DNA of 53,056 nucleotides from Candidatus Saccharimonadota bacterium (GCA_018499905.2 JAHBAU020000001.1:1-53056), one strand, 5' to 3'. Positions 35,722-46,289 are shown, counted from the stretch's first letter. Numbers and translations: made by a program. Notes: generated from the sequence alone by a model not told the origin.

Positions 35722-35722
35722 G

Positions 35723-36292
35723 TTAAAAATCGATCCCTCGGTTAGCCAAGAACTTATCATCAAAATGATGTTTTAGCTTTGTCATACTGGTGGCAATATC
35801 AACATGTTTGAGCAGGTCTTCTGGAAAATGACGCCCAGTAAGACAGAGGCTGGTATGGGGTGCTTTGGTGGTGATGAGTTTTTTAAGATCGCTCTTCTTG
35901 AGTAGTCCGTCATTGACCGCATTGTTTATCTCATCGCAAATGACCAAGTCGTAGTCCCCACTAGTGGCGCAGCGCAGGGCTTCAAAAAAAGTTTCTTGGG
36001 CGGCTGCTTTATGTTGCGCTTCAGTAATGTGTTGCGGGCTCAGGTCACCTGCGTTATAGAAGCCCTTGCCGCCTTTAAAAAAATGTAGCTGATCTTTGTA
36101 AACTCCTTGAATGTCGCGAATAAACACATGTTCGCCTACACCCCAGTGTTTAATAAATTGGATAAACGCAACGTTCCAGCGGGTCCCAAGCGCTCGCACC
36201 ATAAGGCCCAGCCCTGCGCTTGTTTTGCCCTTGCTATCGCCAGTGTAGACAATCACTACCGATTCTTTTTGTTCATACCCTTCAAAAGCCAT
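35723..36292 (-). CDS. cobO: Cob(I)alamin adenosyltransferase, CobO/BtuR type
   Basis: 189 aa. P-loop YTGDSKGKTSAGLGLMVRALG (family GNGKGKTT), FIQFIKHWGVGE, LVICDEINNAVNDGL, LTGRHFPEDLL and the C-terminal GIDF match the family. Known members transfer adenosyl from ATP to cob(I)alamin. No corrinoid synthesis or B12-dependent enzyme is in this window, so it may serve salvage or have another role. Sits between an unknown gene and a P-loop kinase in one operon. Confidence 0.85.
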   Translation of the reverse strand: MAFEGYEQKESVVIVYTGDSKGKTSAGLGLMVRALGTRWNVAFIQFIKHWGVGEHVFIRDIQGVYKDQLHFFKGGKGFYNAGDLSPQHITEAQHKAAAQETFFEALRCATSGDYDLVICDEINNAVNDGLLKKSDLKKLITTKAPHTSLCLTGRHFPEDLLKHVDIATSMTKLKHHFDDKFLANRGIDF

Positions 36293-36302
36293 ACCTACTA
36301 GA

Positions 36303-36896
36303 CTACCGGTTTTGTGCGGCGGGGTCTATGGTTGGTAGTGCTGGTTCGTACATTTCAACAACGGCTTGCAGATGATTCGGGTGCGCTCGATGGATACTAG
36401 CTAAAACAAGATCGATCCCATGATTCGCCTTTTCCCATAATCTGACATCATTTTGGCTATCGGGATGCAACCCCTTGTACGTGTCGTGCAAGGCGTCGGC
36501 GACCAATATAGCAGGATCTTCAGCGGTCCTGAGTGCTTCAATCTCACGCGCCGATAGCGAAAGTTGGCTTCGAGGATCTTCCATAGCCACAAACGCATTT
36601 ACTTCCAGCCAATCATGATAAACTGGCCACTCTTCAGGTGTCATGTCGACACCGGGTAAGAGTCGGCGAAAGACACCGGCGTGTACTGTGTAGTTTTGTG
36701 ACAAACGACCTACACCAAAGAACACGCCAGCTTCTTCTTCGAGTATTTGTGGCGCATACGGCAATCTTCTGGTTACAATCTCCGCCGAAACATCATCGAT
36801 AGATGCGAGGGCTGAAATTTCTCCTCCTATGCGTCGACCACTCATACTGGCACTCTGCACCAGCTGTAGCGTGCCTACAGTGATAAAGGTCACCAT
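36303..36896 (-). CDS. Unrecognised 197-aa protein
   Basis: No family recognised. Acidic, largely helical, no membrane segments. Starts 10 nt after the glutaredoxin stop with no clear ribosome binding site (CTATCTATG) and ends about 10 nt before cobO, so it belongs to the same operon. Confidence 0.6.
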   Translation of the reverse strand: MVTFITVGTLQLVQSASMSGRRIGGEISALASIDDVSAEIVTRRLPYAPQILEEEAGVFFGVGRLSQNYTVHAGVFRRLLPGVDMTPEEWPVYHDWLEVNAFVAMEDPRSQLSLSAREIEALRTAEDPAILVADALHDTYKGLHPDSQNDVRLWEKANHGIDLVLASIHRAHPNHLQAVVEMYEPALPTIDPAAQNR

Positions 36897-36906
36897 AGAT
36901 AGTGTT

Positions 36907-37158
36907 TTAAGCGAGTTTGTGGGCCTTTAAAGCAGCGTCAATTTTAGGACGGTCAAAACCAACTATTATCTCGCCACCGATATCAATTACCGGAATGCCC
37001 ATTTGACCGGATTTGCTGACTGCTTCGGTAGCGGCAGCCATATCCTGTTCAACATCGCGGTCTGTGTAAGCGACACCTAATTTATCAAAATAGTTTTTTG
37101 CCATATGGCAAAATGCACACCAGGTTGCGCTGTAAACGGTAATTGTTGCATTGCTCAT
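36907..37158 (-). CDS. Glutaredoxin (CxxC)
   Basis: 83 aa. Thioredoxin fold with redox motif WCAFC at about residues 13-17 (usually CPYC), cis-Pro in GIPVIDIGG and C-terminal GFDRPKIDAAL. Reduces disulfides or mixed thiols. First gene of the minus-strand operon; extended -10 TGGTAGAAT ends 6 nt before the ATG. Confidence 0.92.
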   Translation of the reverse strand: MSNATITVYSATWCAFCHMAKNYFDKLGVAYTDRDVEQDMAAATEAVSKSGQMGIPVIDIGGEIIVGFDRPKIDAALKAHKLA

Positions 37159-37207
37159 TGTTTAATTCTACCAAAAGTATAGTAATACTTTCAAGCCGAT
37201 TATTAAA

Positions 37208-37252
37208 TGATCTATATCACGTTTGCCACAGATGAAGGCTCTCTGTTATACT
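37208..37252 (+). promoter_or_regulatory. ATP synthase operon promoter with TGAT-N4-ATCA box
   Basis: TTGCCA (37223-37228), an 18-nt spacer and the extended -10 TGTTATACT (TATACT 37247-37252). The first ATG is 11 nt after the -10, so the leader is only a few nt. The inverted repeat TGAT-CTAT-ATCA (37208-37219) lies just upstream of the -35, the position and half-site form of an FNR/CRP-family operator. Regulation is inferred. Confidence 0.6.
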
Positions 37253-37263
37253 GCGACTCGTAG

Positions 37264-37578
37264 ATGGGTGCCAAAGTAAAGACAACGCAAGTCGCGCCAA
37301 GCGATAAGATTGACGACCTGTTGTTAAAGCAGGCCGCGAAAACCCAATTCTTTACATCGACTGCCAATTTGAGCTGGCGGCTGGCAATTACCATCGTGGT
37401 GCCTTTGGTTGGGGGGGTAAAGCTTGATGAAAAATTCAACTCCTCACCATCTTGGACACTTACCGGTATTTTTATAGCGGTAGCAGCCGGGTGTGCGGCC
37501 GTGTGGGCAACGGTCAAAGAGGTCAACCAAGAACAGGCTGAAACAGAAGCTCGTATTAAAAAGGGAGGATCAAACTAG
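37264..37578 (+). CDS. AtpI/AtpZ-like ATP synthase accessory protein
   Basis: 104 aa. Two membrane helices (SWRLAITIVVPLVGGVKL; TGIFIAVAAGCAAVWATV) with a charged C-terminus, matching AtpI/AtpZ proteins encoded first in atp operons, which assist c-ring assembly or ion supply. The stop overlaps the next start by one base (TAGTG). Confidence 0.8.
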   Translation: MGAKVKTTQVAPSDKIDDLLLKQAAKTQFFTSTANLSWRLAITIVVPLVGGVKLDEKFNSSPSWTLTGIFIAVAAGCAAVWATVKEVNQEQAETEARIKKGGSN

Positions 37579-38414
37579 TGCTGGGAGTTTTGTCACGATT
37601 TGCTGCCGAACCGGTCATCCACATTACGCCGCTTGAGATTTTTGAGATCAACGGTTTCTCTGTTACGAACTCGATGTTTTATGGGTTAATCTGCGCCATC
37701 TTAACTATCACTATTCTGATTACTGTCGCCCGTCGCATGACTTTGCGTCCTAGGGGTGGGCTTACTCAGTTTGTCGAGATCGGCACTGATTTTATAACTA
37801 ATTTATTAAAAAGTGCTTTAGGCAGTGAAGAAAAAGCAGTTAAATATGCGCCGTACTTTGTGTCCATCTTTTTCTTTATTATGTTTAGTAACTGGCTGGG
37901 GCTGTTGCCCGGGGTCGGCGAGGCTTTTCAATCAAACGGCGAGCCTTTGCTGCGACCATTTACTGCCGATCTTAACGGCACGTTAGCTGCAGCCATCATT
38001 ACCTGGACGTTGGTGCAGTACCTGTCGGTCAAGGAATCGGGCTTCTTACCGCATATGCGGCACTATTTTAACGGCAGCCTCAAGAATCCAATTACCTTGC
38101 TGCTTGGTATCTTTGAAATGTTTAGCGACATGACGCGCATTGCCAGCCTAGCGCTTCGGCTATTCTTGAACGTTGCTATTGGCGAAATTATTATTGCGGT
38201 CTTCTCGGCTCTGGGCGGCACCGCCGGGTTCATAACTGCCCTGCCGTTCACCATCTTAGAGCTTATGGTTGGCGCTTTGCAGGCGTATATTTTTGTCATG
38301 CTGTCCATCATGTACCTGGCGGTTGCCGTCAAGCATGCCGCCCATGATGCGCATGACGAGCCCTTAACCATAGATAGTGTTGTTGAGGCAGAAGTTGGAA
38401 AAGTAAGCAATTAA
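37578..38414 (+). CDS. atpB: F0F1 ATP synthase subunit a
   Basis: 278 aa, membrane stator subunit that forms the ion half-channels. Multiple helices; the essential arginine is in IASLALRLFLNVAIGEI and the C-terminal helix in LQAYIFVMLSIMYLAVAV. GTG start overlapping the upstream stop. Confidence 0.97.
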   Translation: MLGVLSRFAAEPVIHITPLEIFEINGFSVTNSMFYGLICAILTITILITVARRMTLRPRGGLTQFVEIGTDFITNLLKSALGSEEKAVKYAPYFVSIFFFIMFSNWLGLLPGVGEAFQSNGEPLLRPFTADLNGTLAAAIITWTLVQYLSVKESGFLPHMRHYFNGSLKNPITLLLGIFEMFSDMTRIASLALRLFLNVAIGEIIIAVFSALGGTAGFITALPFTILELMVGALQAYIFVMLSIMYLAVAVKHAAHDAHDEPLTIDSVVEAEVGKVSN

Positions 38415-38441
38415 TAAGGTAAGAAAAGGAGCATAACAGCT

Positions 38442-38666
38442 ATGTTTGCAGAAACAATTAACACCGCCGTTTTAGCCAAAGGTATCATGATGGGTTTTGG
38501 TATGTTCGGTCCTGCCATCGGCATCGGCTTGATTGGTAGCGCGTTCATGAACGCCGTTGGCCGTAACCCGGAAGCATCGAAGTACCTCGGACAGGTATTG
38601 GTGATCATCGCTATCATCGAGTTGATGGCGCTGCTCGTGTTTGCCTCTGTCTTCATCATTAAATAA
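38442..38666 (+). CDS. atpE: F0F1 ATP synthase subunit c
   Basis: 74 aa hairpin. The ion-carrying carboxylate is Glu60 in VIIAIIELMALL; the polar loop is GRNPEA. The Na+-ring signature (Gln in helix 1, Ser/Thr after Glu) is absent (PAIGIG; ELM), so proton coupling is likely. AAGGAG ribosome binding site upstream. Confidence 0.97.
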   Translation: MFAETINTAVLAKGIMMGFGMFGPAIGIGLIGSAFMNAVGRNPEASKYLGQVLVIIAIIELMALLVFASVFIIK

Positions 38667-38694
38667 CGCGTGGCGAGAATATAGGAGAGCTAGA

Positions 38695-39237
38695 ATGACG
38701 AACCTGATCTTTGCAGCCGAAGAAGCCGCTGCGTCTGATTCACCCCTGGCCGCCCTGGGCGTTGATGCCAGAAGCCTGATATTTCAGCTTTTGACCTTTG
38801 TGCTGGTTTTTTTGGTCTTGCAGCGGTTTGCTTTCAAGCCTATTAGCCGATTGCTCGCCGAACGGCGCAAGACTATTGATGAAGGTGTCCGTGCTGGTCA
38901 AGAACTGGCCAAAGAACGTGCCAAACTAGAAAAACAGTACGCCGAAACGGTCAAAGAAGCCCGACACGAAGCTGACAAAATTGTAGCAAATGCTCACAAA
39001 GAAGCTCGTGAAGTTGTGCGTGAAGCCGAAAAAACAGCTGCTCGTAAGGCCGATACCATCATTAGCGATGCCGAAGTCAAAATTGGCGAAGAAACTGCCC
39101 GTGCCAAAAAGGCGCTCGAGAAAGACATTGTATCTTTGGTATCCGAGGCTACAGAAGCATTGGTTGGCGAAAAAGTTGACCCCAAGAAGGACGCTGCCTT
39201 AATCGATAAAATTCTAAAGGGACACCTTAAGGCGTAA
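38695..39237 (+). CDS. atpF: F0F1 ATP synthase subunit b
   Basis: About 180 aa peripheral stalk: one N-terminal membrane helix (LIFQLLTFVLVFLVLQRFAFKPI) and a long charged coiled coil (ERRKTIDEGVRAG to ALEKDIVSLV). The track starts at 38641; ATG 38695 is chosen because AGGAG lies 8 nt upstream and the previous gene ends at 38666. Confidence 0.95.
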   Translation: MTNLIFAAEEAAASDSPLAALGVDARSLIFQLLTFVLVFLVLQRFAFKPISRLLAERRKTIDEGVRAGQELAKERAKLEKQYAETVKEARHEADKIVANAHKEAREVVREAEKTAARKADTIISDAEVKIGEETARAKKALEKDIVSLVSEATEALVGEKVDPKKDAALIDKILKGHLKA

Positions 39238-39244
39238 CGCACAG

Positions 39245-39646
39245 ATGAAACAGAGTCGCCATTTGCTTGCCCAGGCCGTCGCAGACAAAACGCTGCATAT
39301 CAAAGATATGAAGCAGCTGTCTCGCGAAGTTGCCGCATATCTGCTGCACGAAGGACTTGTCGATGAACTAGACTCTTTGCTGCGCGATGTGATTGCTATT
39401 CGGGCTGAGCATGGACTGGTAGAAGCCGAAGCGGTCAGCGCCCATCAATTAAGCGATGCTGATCTTAATGATGTCCGGGCAATCTTAAAGGAGTATTACC
39501 CTCACGCCAAGCAAGTGACGGTGCATCAGCGCTTGGATGCGAACCTGGTTGGTGGTATCAAACTGGTTATGCCACACCAGCAACTTGATGAATCCGTTCG
39601 GGCAAGCATCAGTAAATTTAAATCCTTAACAGCTGAAAGGGCGTAA
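39245..39646 (+). CDS. atpH: F0F1 ATP synthase subunit delta, short form
   Basis: 133 aa against about 175-180 in most bacteria. The C-terminal half is typical ([35 protein letters not shown]). The N-terminal six-helix domain that binds subunit alpha appears shortened. Position between atpF and atpA supports the call. Confidence 0.9.
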   Translation: MKQSRHLLAQAVADKTLHIKDMKQLSREVAAYLLHEGLVDELDSLLRDVIAIRAEHGLVEAEAVSAHQLSDADLNDVRAILKEYYPHAKQVTVHQRLDANLVGGIKLVMPHQQLDESVRASISKFKSLTAERA

Positions 39647-39650
39647 TTTC

Positions 39651-41210
39651 ATGACACAACCCGCTATTGACGTATCAATCAAAGAATTATCAGACGACAT
39701 TCGAAGCGCAATTGCCGAGCTCAAAGTGCGCCCCGAAATCGAAAGCACTGGCGTTGTTACCCGGATTGGTGATGGTGTGGCCTGGATCTATGGCCTAACG
39801 AGCTGTGGTTATAATGAGATGCTCACTATTGAAGGCACCGGTGACGAGCACATTACAGCTTTTGCCTTTAACCTTGGAGAAGATGAAATTGGCGCGGTTA
39901 TATTGGGTGACGACACGGCAATCAAGGCCGGTGCGACTGCTCGTTTGACCGGTAAAGTACTTGAAGTCCCAGTTGGGCCGGAACTTGTGGGCCGTGTGGT
40001 CAATCCTTTAGGTCAGCCGCTTGATGGTAAAGGTGCAATTAAAGCATCAGAAACAGACCGAGTTGAGAAAGTTGCCCCTGGTGTGTTGGACCGTAAAGGT
40101 GTCCATGAACCATTGATGACAGGTATTACGGCTATCGACGCCATGGTGCCGATTGGCCGAGGCCAGCGTGAGCTATTAATTGGCGACCGACAAACCGGTA
40201 AAACCGCAATTGCCGTCGACACCATGATTAACCAACACCGACAAAATACTGGTGTCATCAACATTTATGTCGCTGTTGGCCAAAAATTAAGCAAGGTTGC
40301 CCGCTTGATTGAGCGCTTAAAGCGTGAAGGCGTCATGGATCAAACAATTGTGGTAGCGACCAGCGCCTCTGATCCGGCCAGCATGCAGTACCTTGCACCG
40401 TATGCTGGTGCGACCATGGGTGAATACTTCCGCGACCGTGGACAGCACGCGTTGATTATTTATGATGATTTGTCTAAGCACGCGGCTGCGTACCGCCAAA
40501 TGTCGCTGCTTCTGCGTCGCCCGCCGGGTCGTGAGGCCTTCCCTGGCGACGTCTTCTATCTGCACTCACGACTTTTGGAGCGCGCCGTCAAGTTGTCCGA
40601 TGAAAAAGGTGCTGGCTCACTGACTGCCCTGCCCATCATTGAAACACAGGCCGGTGACATCAGTGCCTACATTCCGACCAACGTTATTTCCATTACCGAT
40701 GGTCAGATCTTTATGGAAACTAACTTGTTTTACCAAGGTATTCGTCCGGCTATTTCGGTTGGTTTGTCGGTGTCACGTGTGGGTGGCAATGCTCAGACCA
40801 AAGCCGTTAAAAGCGTCGCGAAGAGCTTGCGTATTAACTTGGCGCAGTTCCGTGAGCTAGCAGCGTTTAGTCAATTCTCGACCGATCTCGACCCCGAAAC
40901 CCGTCACCGCATTGAACGCGGACAACGTCTGACAGAACTGCTCAAACAGCCGCAATATACACCATATAGTGTGTGGCAGATGTATGCCATTTTGCTGGCG
41001 GCCACCGAGGGCTGTTTTGATACTGTACCTCTCGATAAAATCAAAACTGCTGAAGCTAACCTATTGCGTGAACTCAAGCACGACCATCCCAAGGATATGG
41101 AAAAAGTCAATACAGGCGATGAGCCAGATGACAAGCTTCGTGAAAAGATTGTCAAAATTGCCCACAAAATTGCCGAAAGCTATAGATCTGAAGACAAAGA
41201 GACTAAATAA
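39651..41210 (+). CDS. atpA: F0F1 ATP synthase subunit alpha
   Basis: 519 aa. Walker [12 protein letters not shown] at about 178, [22 protein letters not shown], and the alpha/beta signature region [17 protein letters not shown]. Arginine codons are almost all CGN (one AGA by my count), a mark of high expression. Confidence 0.98.
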   Translation: MTQPAIDVSIKELSDDIRSAIAELKVRPEIESTGVVTRIGDGVAWIYGLTSCGYNEMLTIEGTGDEHITAFAFNLGEDEIGAVILGDDTAIKAGATARLTGKVLEVPVGPELVGRVVNPLGQPLDGKGAIKASETDRVEKVAPGVLDRKGVHEPLMTGITAIDAMVPIGRGQRELLIGDRQTGKTAIAVDTMINQHRQNTGVINIYVAVGQKLSKVARLIERLKREGVMDQTIVVATSASDPASMQYLAPYAGATMGEYFRDRGQHALIIYDDLSKHAAAYRQMSLLLRRPPGREAFPGDVFYLHSRLLERAVKLSDEKGAGSLTALPIIETQAGDISAYIPTNVISITDGQIFMETNLFYQGIRPAISVGLSVSRVGGNAQTKAVKSVAKSLRINLAQFRELAAFSQFSTDLDPETRHRIERGQRLTELLKQPQYTPYSVWQMYAILLAATEGCFDTVPLDKIKTAEANLLRELKHDHPKDMEKVNTGDEPDDKLREKIVKIAHKIAESYRSEDKETK

Positions 41211-41229
41211 GGGTGGTAAGGAGATAGGT

Positions 41230-41898
41230 ATGGCAAGCGGACCCTTTCACACAAAAGCAGACATGATCAAGGCAACACCAGTCGAGGGGCTTACAAGTGA
41301 TCAATTACCGGTTGCTGCTGCAATTGTTGTGGGTGATATTATGGCCGTGACAGATATGAGGGGCATGGGAGCACCTGAAACAGGCATACTTGATCCATCG
41401 GTAGTGCGTGTACTTGAGGTCGTTGCAAACTATCCAGAAAGGCACGCAGCCGCAGCGGCGCGAGCTGAGTATTTAGGCTATCCTTGGACACAAATTGCTC
41501 GAGATCGCAATGACCAAGTTATGACAGCATATGTTGCGGACATTGCTGATCAACCGCGGTCAGCAACAAGTCAAGTCGCTATTCCGCCGATGGATCTTGG
41601 CCACCGACCGGATTTTGTTCACACTATGGGAGAGGATGCGAGAAGATTAATTGATACCGACATGAGTGAGAGATACGAAACTCTTGCTTCTCTTGTTGCA
41701 AACAGAATTATTGAAAGGCTTCCATGTACAGGAGCATATCGTCAGGATGTCGTTAACCTTGCCGGCGAACTAGTCAGCGAGCAGTTACTCGGTTATGAGG
41801 TAGGTGTTCAGCGAGGCCTTGACATGGCAGATTTTGAGCGTCGGAGACAGCTTGAGGTTTTACAGGCAGCTATTGAGCCACAAGGAGGCGTTTACTAA
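41230..41898 (+). CDS. Unrecognised ORF inserted between atpA and atpG, 222 aa
   Basis: No family recognised. Helical, acidic, soluble, with a conserved-looking centre (EYLGYPWTQIARDRNDQVMTAYVADI) and a long C-terminal helix (DFERRRQLEVLQAAIEP). AAGGAG lies 9 nt before the ATG at 41230, so it is translated within the operon; the track's earlier start lies inside atpA. It ends 3 nt before atpG. About 8 of 19 arginine codons are AGA/AGG, unlike atpA, suggesting different origin or weaker expression selection. Confidence 0.8.
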   Translation: MASGPFHTKADMIKATPVEGLTSDQLPVAAAIVVGDIMAVTDMRGMGAPETGILDPSVVRVLEVVANYPERHAAAAARAEYLGYPWTQIARDRNDQVMTAYVADIADQPRSATSQVAIPPMDLGHRPDFVHTMGEDARRLIDTDMSERYETLASLVANRIIERLPCTGAYRQDVVNLAGELVSEQLLGYEVGVQRGLDMADFERRRQLEVLQAAIEPQGGVY

Positions 41899-41901
41899 CC
41901 T

Positions 41902-42774
41902 ATGGCAAACACCATAACCTTAAAACGGCGTATCGGCTCGGTTAAGAATACCAAGCAGATTACCAAGGCTATGGAGCTTGTGGCTGCTAGTAAGATGCGC
42001 AAGGCCCAAGAATTTGCCGCTCAAGGCCGTGTCTACCGTCAGGCTGCTTATTCCCTTCTGACCCGTTTGAGCGCTATTACCGAAGTTAATGATCATCCAT
42101 TGTTCGTAAAGCGAACCGTCAAAACTCGGTTGTATGTCGCTATTTCCAGCAACCGCGGATTGGCTGGGGCGTACAACGCCAATATTATGCGCTTGCTGGC
42201 CAAGAGGACGCTTGAAGATCAGAAAGACCACGTTGCTACCAAAGTTATTGCCGTTGGGAAGCAGATTGCACGTTTTGCTCGGCGGCTAGAAGGCGTCGAA
42301 CTTGTGGCTGCATATGATGCGTACGATGATCATCCAACTGCTAATGATATGCGTCCCCTGCTCGACACTTTAACCAAACTGTACAGCGACAAGTCTGTTG
42401 ATGAAGTCGTGTTGCTCTATACCGACTTCAAGTCCAATATTCTACAAGTTGCAACCGATCTAAGTCTCTTGCCTGCCCGCTTTGAAGGCGAAGATTCTAG
42501 TATTGGCCAGGGACTTTCCAGTGCCACCTTTGAACCGTCAATTGAAGCAGTGCTTGATAATGTCACCGAGCGATTGCTCGAGGTGCAGCTATGGCAGACA
42601 ATGCTCGAGAGTATTGCCTCAGAACACTCTATGCGAATGCTGGCCATGAAGAATGCTACCGACAACGCAACTGACCTCATTGACGATCTAACCCTAGCCT
42701 TCAACACCGCCCGCCAAGCAGCCATTACTCAAGAACTTGCCGAAATTACCGGCGGCGCAGAGGCTATGAAATGA
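41902..42774 (+). CDS. atpG: F0F1 ATP synthase subunit gamma
   Basis: 290 aa central rotor shaft. N-terminal LKRRIGSVKNTKQITKAMELVAASKMRKAQ and C-terminal SEHSMRMLAMKNATDNATDLIDDLTLAFNTARQAAITQELAEI form the coiled coil. Overlaps the next ORF by ATGA. Confidence 0.97.
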   Translation: MANTITLKRRIGSVKNTKQITKAMELVAASKMRKAQEFAAQGRVYRQAAYSLLTRLSAITEVNDHPLFVKRTVKTRLYVAISSNRGLAGAYNANIMRLLAKRTLEDQKDHVATKVIAVGKQIARFARRLEGVELVAAYDAYDDHPTANDMRPLLDTLTKLYSDKSVDEVVLLYTDFKSNILQVATDLSLLPARFEGEDSSIGQGLSSATFEPSIEAVLDNVTERLLEVQLWQTMLESIASEHSMRMLAMKNATDNATDLIDDLTLAFNTARQAAITQELAEITGGAEAMK

Positions 42775-43223
42775 CCCAAGATGCTGTAGACTTTGACCGA
42801 ATTCGTGAGCAGTTTATGTCGTACGAATTTCAGATTGTTCCTTCAGAAGTAGAGACAGAAGAATTGCATCAACGTTGGGCAGATGCGAGGGGGCACTGGA
42901 TCGACACCATGCTTGATCCGACAGCAGCTGAAGGGCTTGAGGCCAATTTTTACTCCGAGCAAGTCGATGCAACCGGACATGCTTTTGAGCAATCAATGTC
43001 GATACAAGCGGAATGCTTCAGACTACACAGAGACGAGTCGACCGAGCTGTCTGCATTTAACGCTGCCTGGAGGAATTACTTCCCTGATGAGTTATATGTC
43101 AATATTCGGAGACTGCCGCAGGCCTTCCATGCTCTTGTTGTCCAGCCGTCAGTCCATGTCCGTGATTATCAGCTGGCTATGGGCCGAGTAATGCAGGCAT
43201 CTTACGGAGTTATCAATGGGTAA
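42771..43223 (+). CDS. Unrecognised ORF inserted after atpG, 150 aa
   Basis: No family recognised. Acidic, helical, soluble, with aromatic-rich stretches (AFNAAWRNYFPDELYVNIRRLPQAFHALVV). Start overlaps the atpG stop (ATGA) and its end overlaps the next ORF by 8 nt, so translation is coupled to ATP synthase subunits. Confidence 0.75.
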   Translation: MTQDAVDFDRIREQFMSYEFQIVPSEVETEELHQRWADARGHWIDTMLDPTAAEGLEANFYSEQVDATGHAFEQSMSIQAECFRLHRDESTELSAFNAAWRNYFPDELYVNIRRLPQAFHALVVQPSVHVRDYQLAMGRVMQASYGVING

Positions 43224-43557
43224 TGTGAACTACCCTAAAGTTACGATTATACATGGGCCTGAGCATGGCGATATATTTCAGATTTCAGATGCCTTTGGCC
43301 TGCGTCCACCTCTTGACATTGTGAGCTTTACCGATACGTTCCCTCACGATAATCCACACGCTCCATTTGAAGCGGTCATGGGGCGTGTTATAGAAAGTGA
43401 CTATCTTCTTTTGCAATCTGACACAGCACATTTAAGCCTGTCGTTAACGGGTGGCATAGCGTCATCGTTAACTGCCCATGAAGGGTATGGCGGATACGTT
43501 GGATATTTCGATCAACAATATAATCGTGCTTCTGACCCATGGTGGCATACAAGATAG
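43216..43557 (+). CDS. Unrecognised ORF inserted before atpD, 113 aa
   Basis: No family recognised. Beta-rich, glycine- and histidine-rich (IIHGPEHGDIFQ; HEGYGGYVGYFDQQYN). ATG overlaps the previous ORF by 8 nt and the stop precedes atpD by 25 nt. A TACAAT near its stop could be an internal promoter for atpD. Confidence 0.7.
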   Translation: MGNVNYPKVTIIHGPEHGDIFQISDAFGLRPPLDIVSFTDTFPHDNPHAPFEAVMGRVIESDYLLLQSDTAHLSLSLTGGIASSLTAHEGYGGYVGYFDQQYNRASDPWWHTR

Positions 43558-43582
43558 TACAATAGAGATAAGGAGTATATAG

Positions 43583-44970
<1,388 letters not shown>

Positions 44971-44971
<1 letters not shown>

Positions 44972-45390
44972 TGCCAGAAGGTATTTTCCGTGACACTGGT
45001 ACACTTCACGTCGATCAAGCGTTACAGAGGTTTCATGAACGTAATCGTGGTGCAACTTGGCTAGAAGCGGGTGTCGCAGAGACCAGTCCCGATGGCAACT
45101 GGGTACTTGAAGCCGATGGCCGGGCGAGATTTGATGATATTCATCCACCTCAGACTCCATTTGGGCCAAACCCGACAGAGTTTGTCTCTGTTGCAACTGG
45201 TGTAGATGTTGCGGCCACCGACTCAGGGAGGGTTGTAATCGCAATGAACGGCATGCCAGGTATGCCTGTAATGGATACAGATACGGGTTTTGATCTCGCG
45301 GCTTACGCGGCAATGGAACCAACCGATGATGAACTGCGAGCCGCACATGTGGCTAAGATAACAGCGCAAGGATATACATTCGGTGATTAG
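44971..45390 (+). CDS. Unrecognised ORF inserted between atpD and atpC, 139 aa
   Basis: No family recognised. Acidic, with Met/Gly-rich NGMPGMPVMD near residue 95. Overlaps atpD by one base and atpC by 8 nt, so it is wired into the translation of both. Confidence 0.75.
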
Positions 45391-45811
45391 ACTGCAGCTT
45401 GTATCACTAGATGGACTTAAGTTTGATGATGATGTCTATGAGGTGATTTTGCCGACCATGGACGGTCAAATTGGCGTTATGCCCGGGCATATGCCATTGG
45501 TCAGCGTCGCCAGTCGCGGTGTGATTGGCGTTCGCCGTAAGGCAACCGATCGTGACGACATGATGGAATATTTTGCCATCAGCGGAGGCGCAGTCGAAGT
45601 ATCTGACAATAAATTGAGTGTATTAGTTGATGAAGCCGATGCATCAGACGAAATCAATGAACAAGAGGCTCAAAAGGCCTATGAGATGGCGCAAAAAATG
45701 AAAGCCGAAGCCAAAGACCAGGTTTCACTTGAAAAAGCCCAAAGCCTCATTGACCGCTCGAGCGTCAGATTGCAAGTAGCTGGTCTAAAACGCAGGCACC
45801 ACAGACAGTAA
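45383..45811 (+). CDS. atpC: F0F1 ATP synthase subunit epsilon
   Basis: 142 aa. N-terminal beta-sandwich (LQLVSLDGLKFDDDVYEVILPTMDGQIGVMPGHMPLVS) and C-terminal helical hairpin (EQEAQKAYEMAQKMKAEA). GTG start inside the previous ORF. Last gene of the operon. Confidence 0.95.
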   Translation: MIRLQLVSLDGLKFDDDVYEVILPTMDGQIGVMPGHMPLVSVASRGVIGVRRKATDRDDMMEYFAISGGAVEVSDNKLSVLVDEADASDEINEQEAQKAYEMAQKMKAEAKDQVSLEKAQSLIDRSSVRLQVAGLKRRHHRQ

Positions 45812-45890
45812 GCTGGCTGACGCTTCGCTCGTGTCTACATAAAAGTCATCAGAACTTTTATGGGTCTAAATCGCCGACATTACTGACTGT
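45801..45890 (+). other. Stem-loop structure at the end of the atp operon
   Basis: ACAGACAGTAA (45801-45811, the last codons of atpC) pairs with TTACTGACTGT (45880-45890), 10 of 11 positions. Inside it CATAAAAGT (45838-45846) pairs perfectly with ACTTTTATG (45854-45862) around a 7-nt loop. No T-run follows, so it may stabilise the mRNA end or act with Rho rather than terminate intrinsically. Confidence 0.5.
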
Positions 45891-45980
45891 AGATCGTTTA
45901 AATACCTTGAGTATATACTCGCTTATCACGCGCTGGGATAACCCGGAAACCAATAGCGGAGCGATTAAACAAGCTCAAAT

Positions 45981-46241
45981 TCATAATGTGTCAAGTCTAG
46001 GGTGCCAACTTGTTTCAAAATCAGCTCGCTCAGCCAAGGAGTGTAGTTCTGCCACCAAAGATAAACAAGCACCCAGCGGATTGTCGGACACGCTCACCAG
46101 TTGCTGAGCCCTGATCTGAACAAAGTTTCTTAATGAATCATCCATGGTGTCTAGGTGGTGAGCGTGAAAACTAGGGTCACGTTCTATATCTACCGCAAGA
46201 CTCTCAATCATACCTTTACTAATGCTTGATGGAAGGGGCAT
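45981..46241 (-). CDS. Possible small helical protein, 86 aa
   Basis: An open frame in an otherwise gene-free stretch of about 600 nt. From the ATG at 46241 it reads MPLPSSISKGMIESLAVDIERDPSFHAHHLDTMDD and continues as a helical protein. No family recognised. TGTTACATG lies about 11 nt upstream. The remaining parts (45891-45980, 46242-46289) show nothing further. Confidence 0.5.
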   Translation of the reverse strand: MPLPSSISKGMIESLAVDIERDPSFHAHHLDTMDDSLRNFVQIRAQQLVSVSDNPLGACLSLVAELHSLAERADFETSWHPRLDTL

Positions 46242-46289
46242 TAATAAGACCTCATGTAACAATTATTACAAAAGCGCTATTGATAGTGC

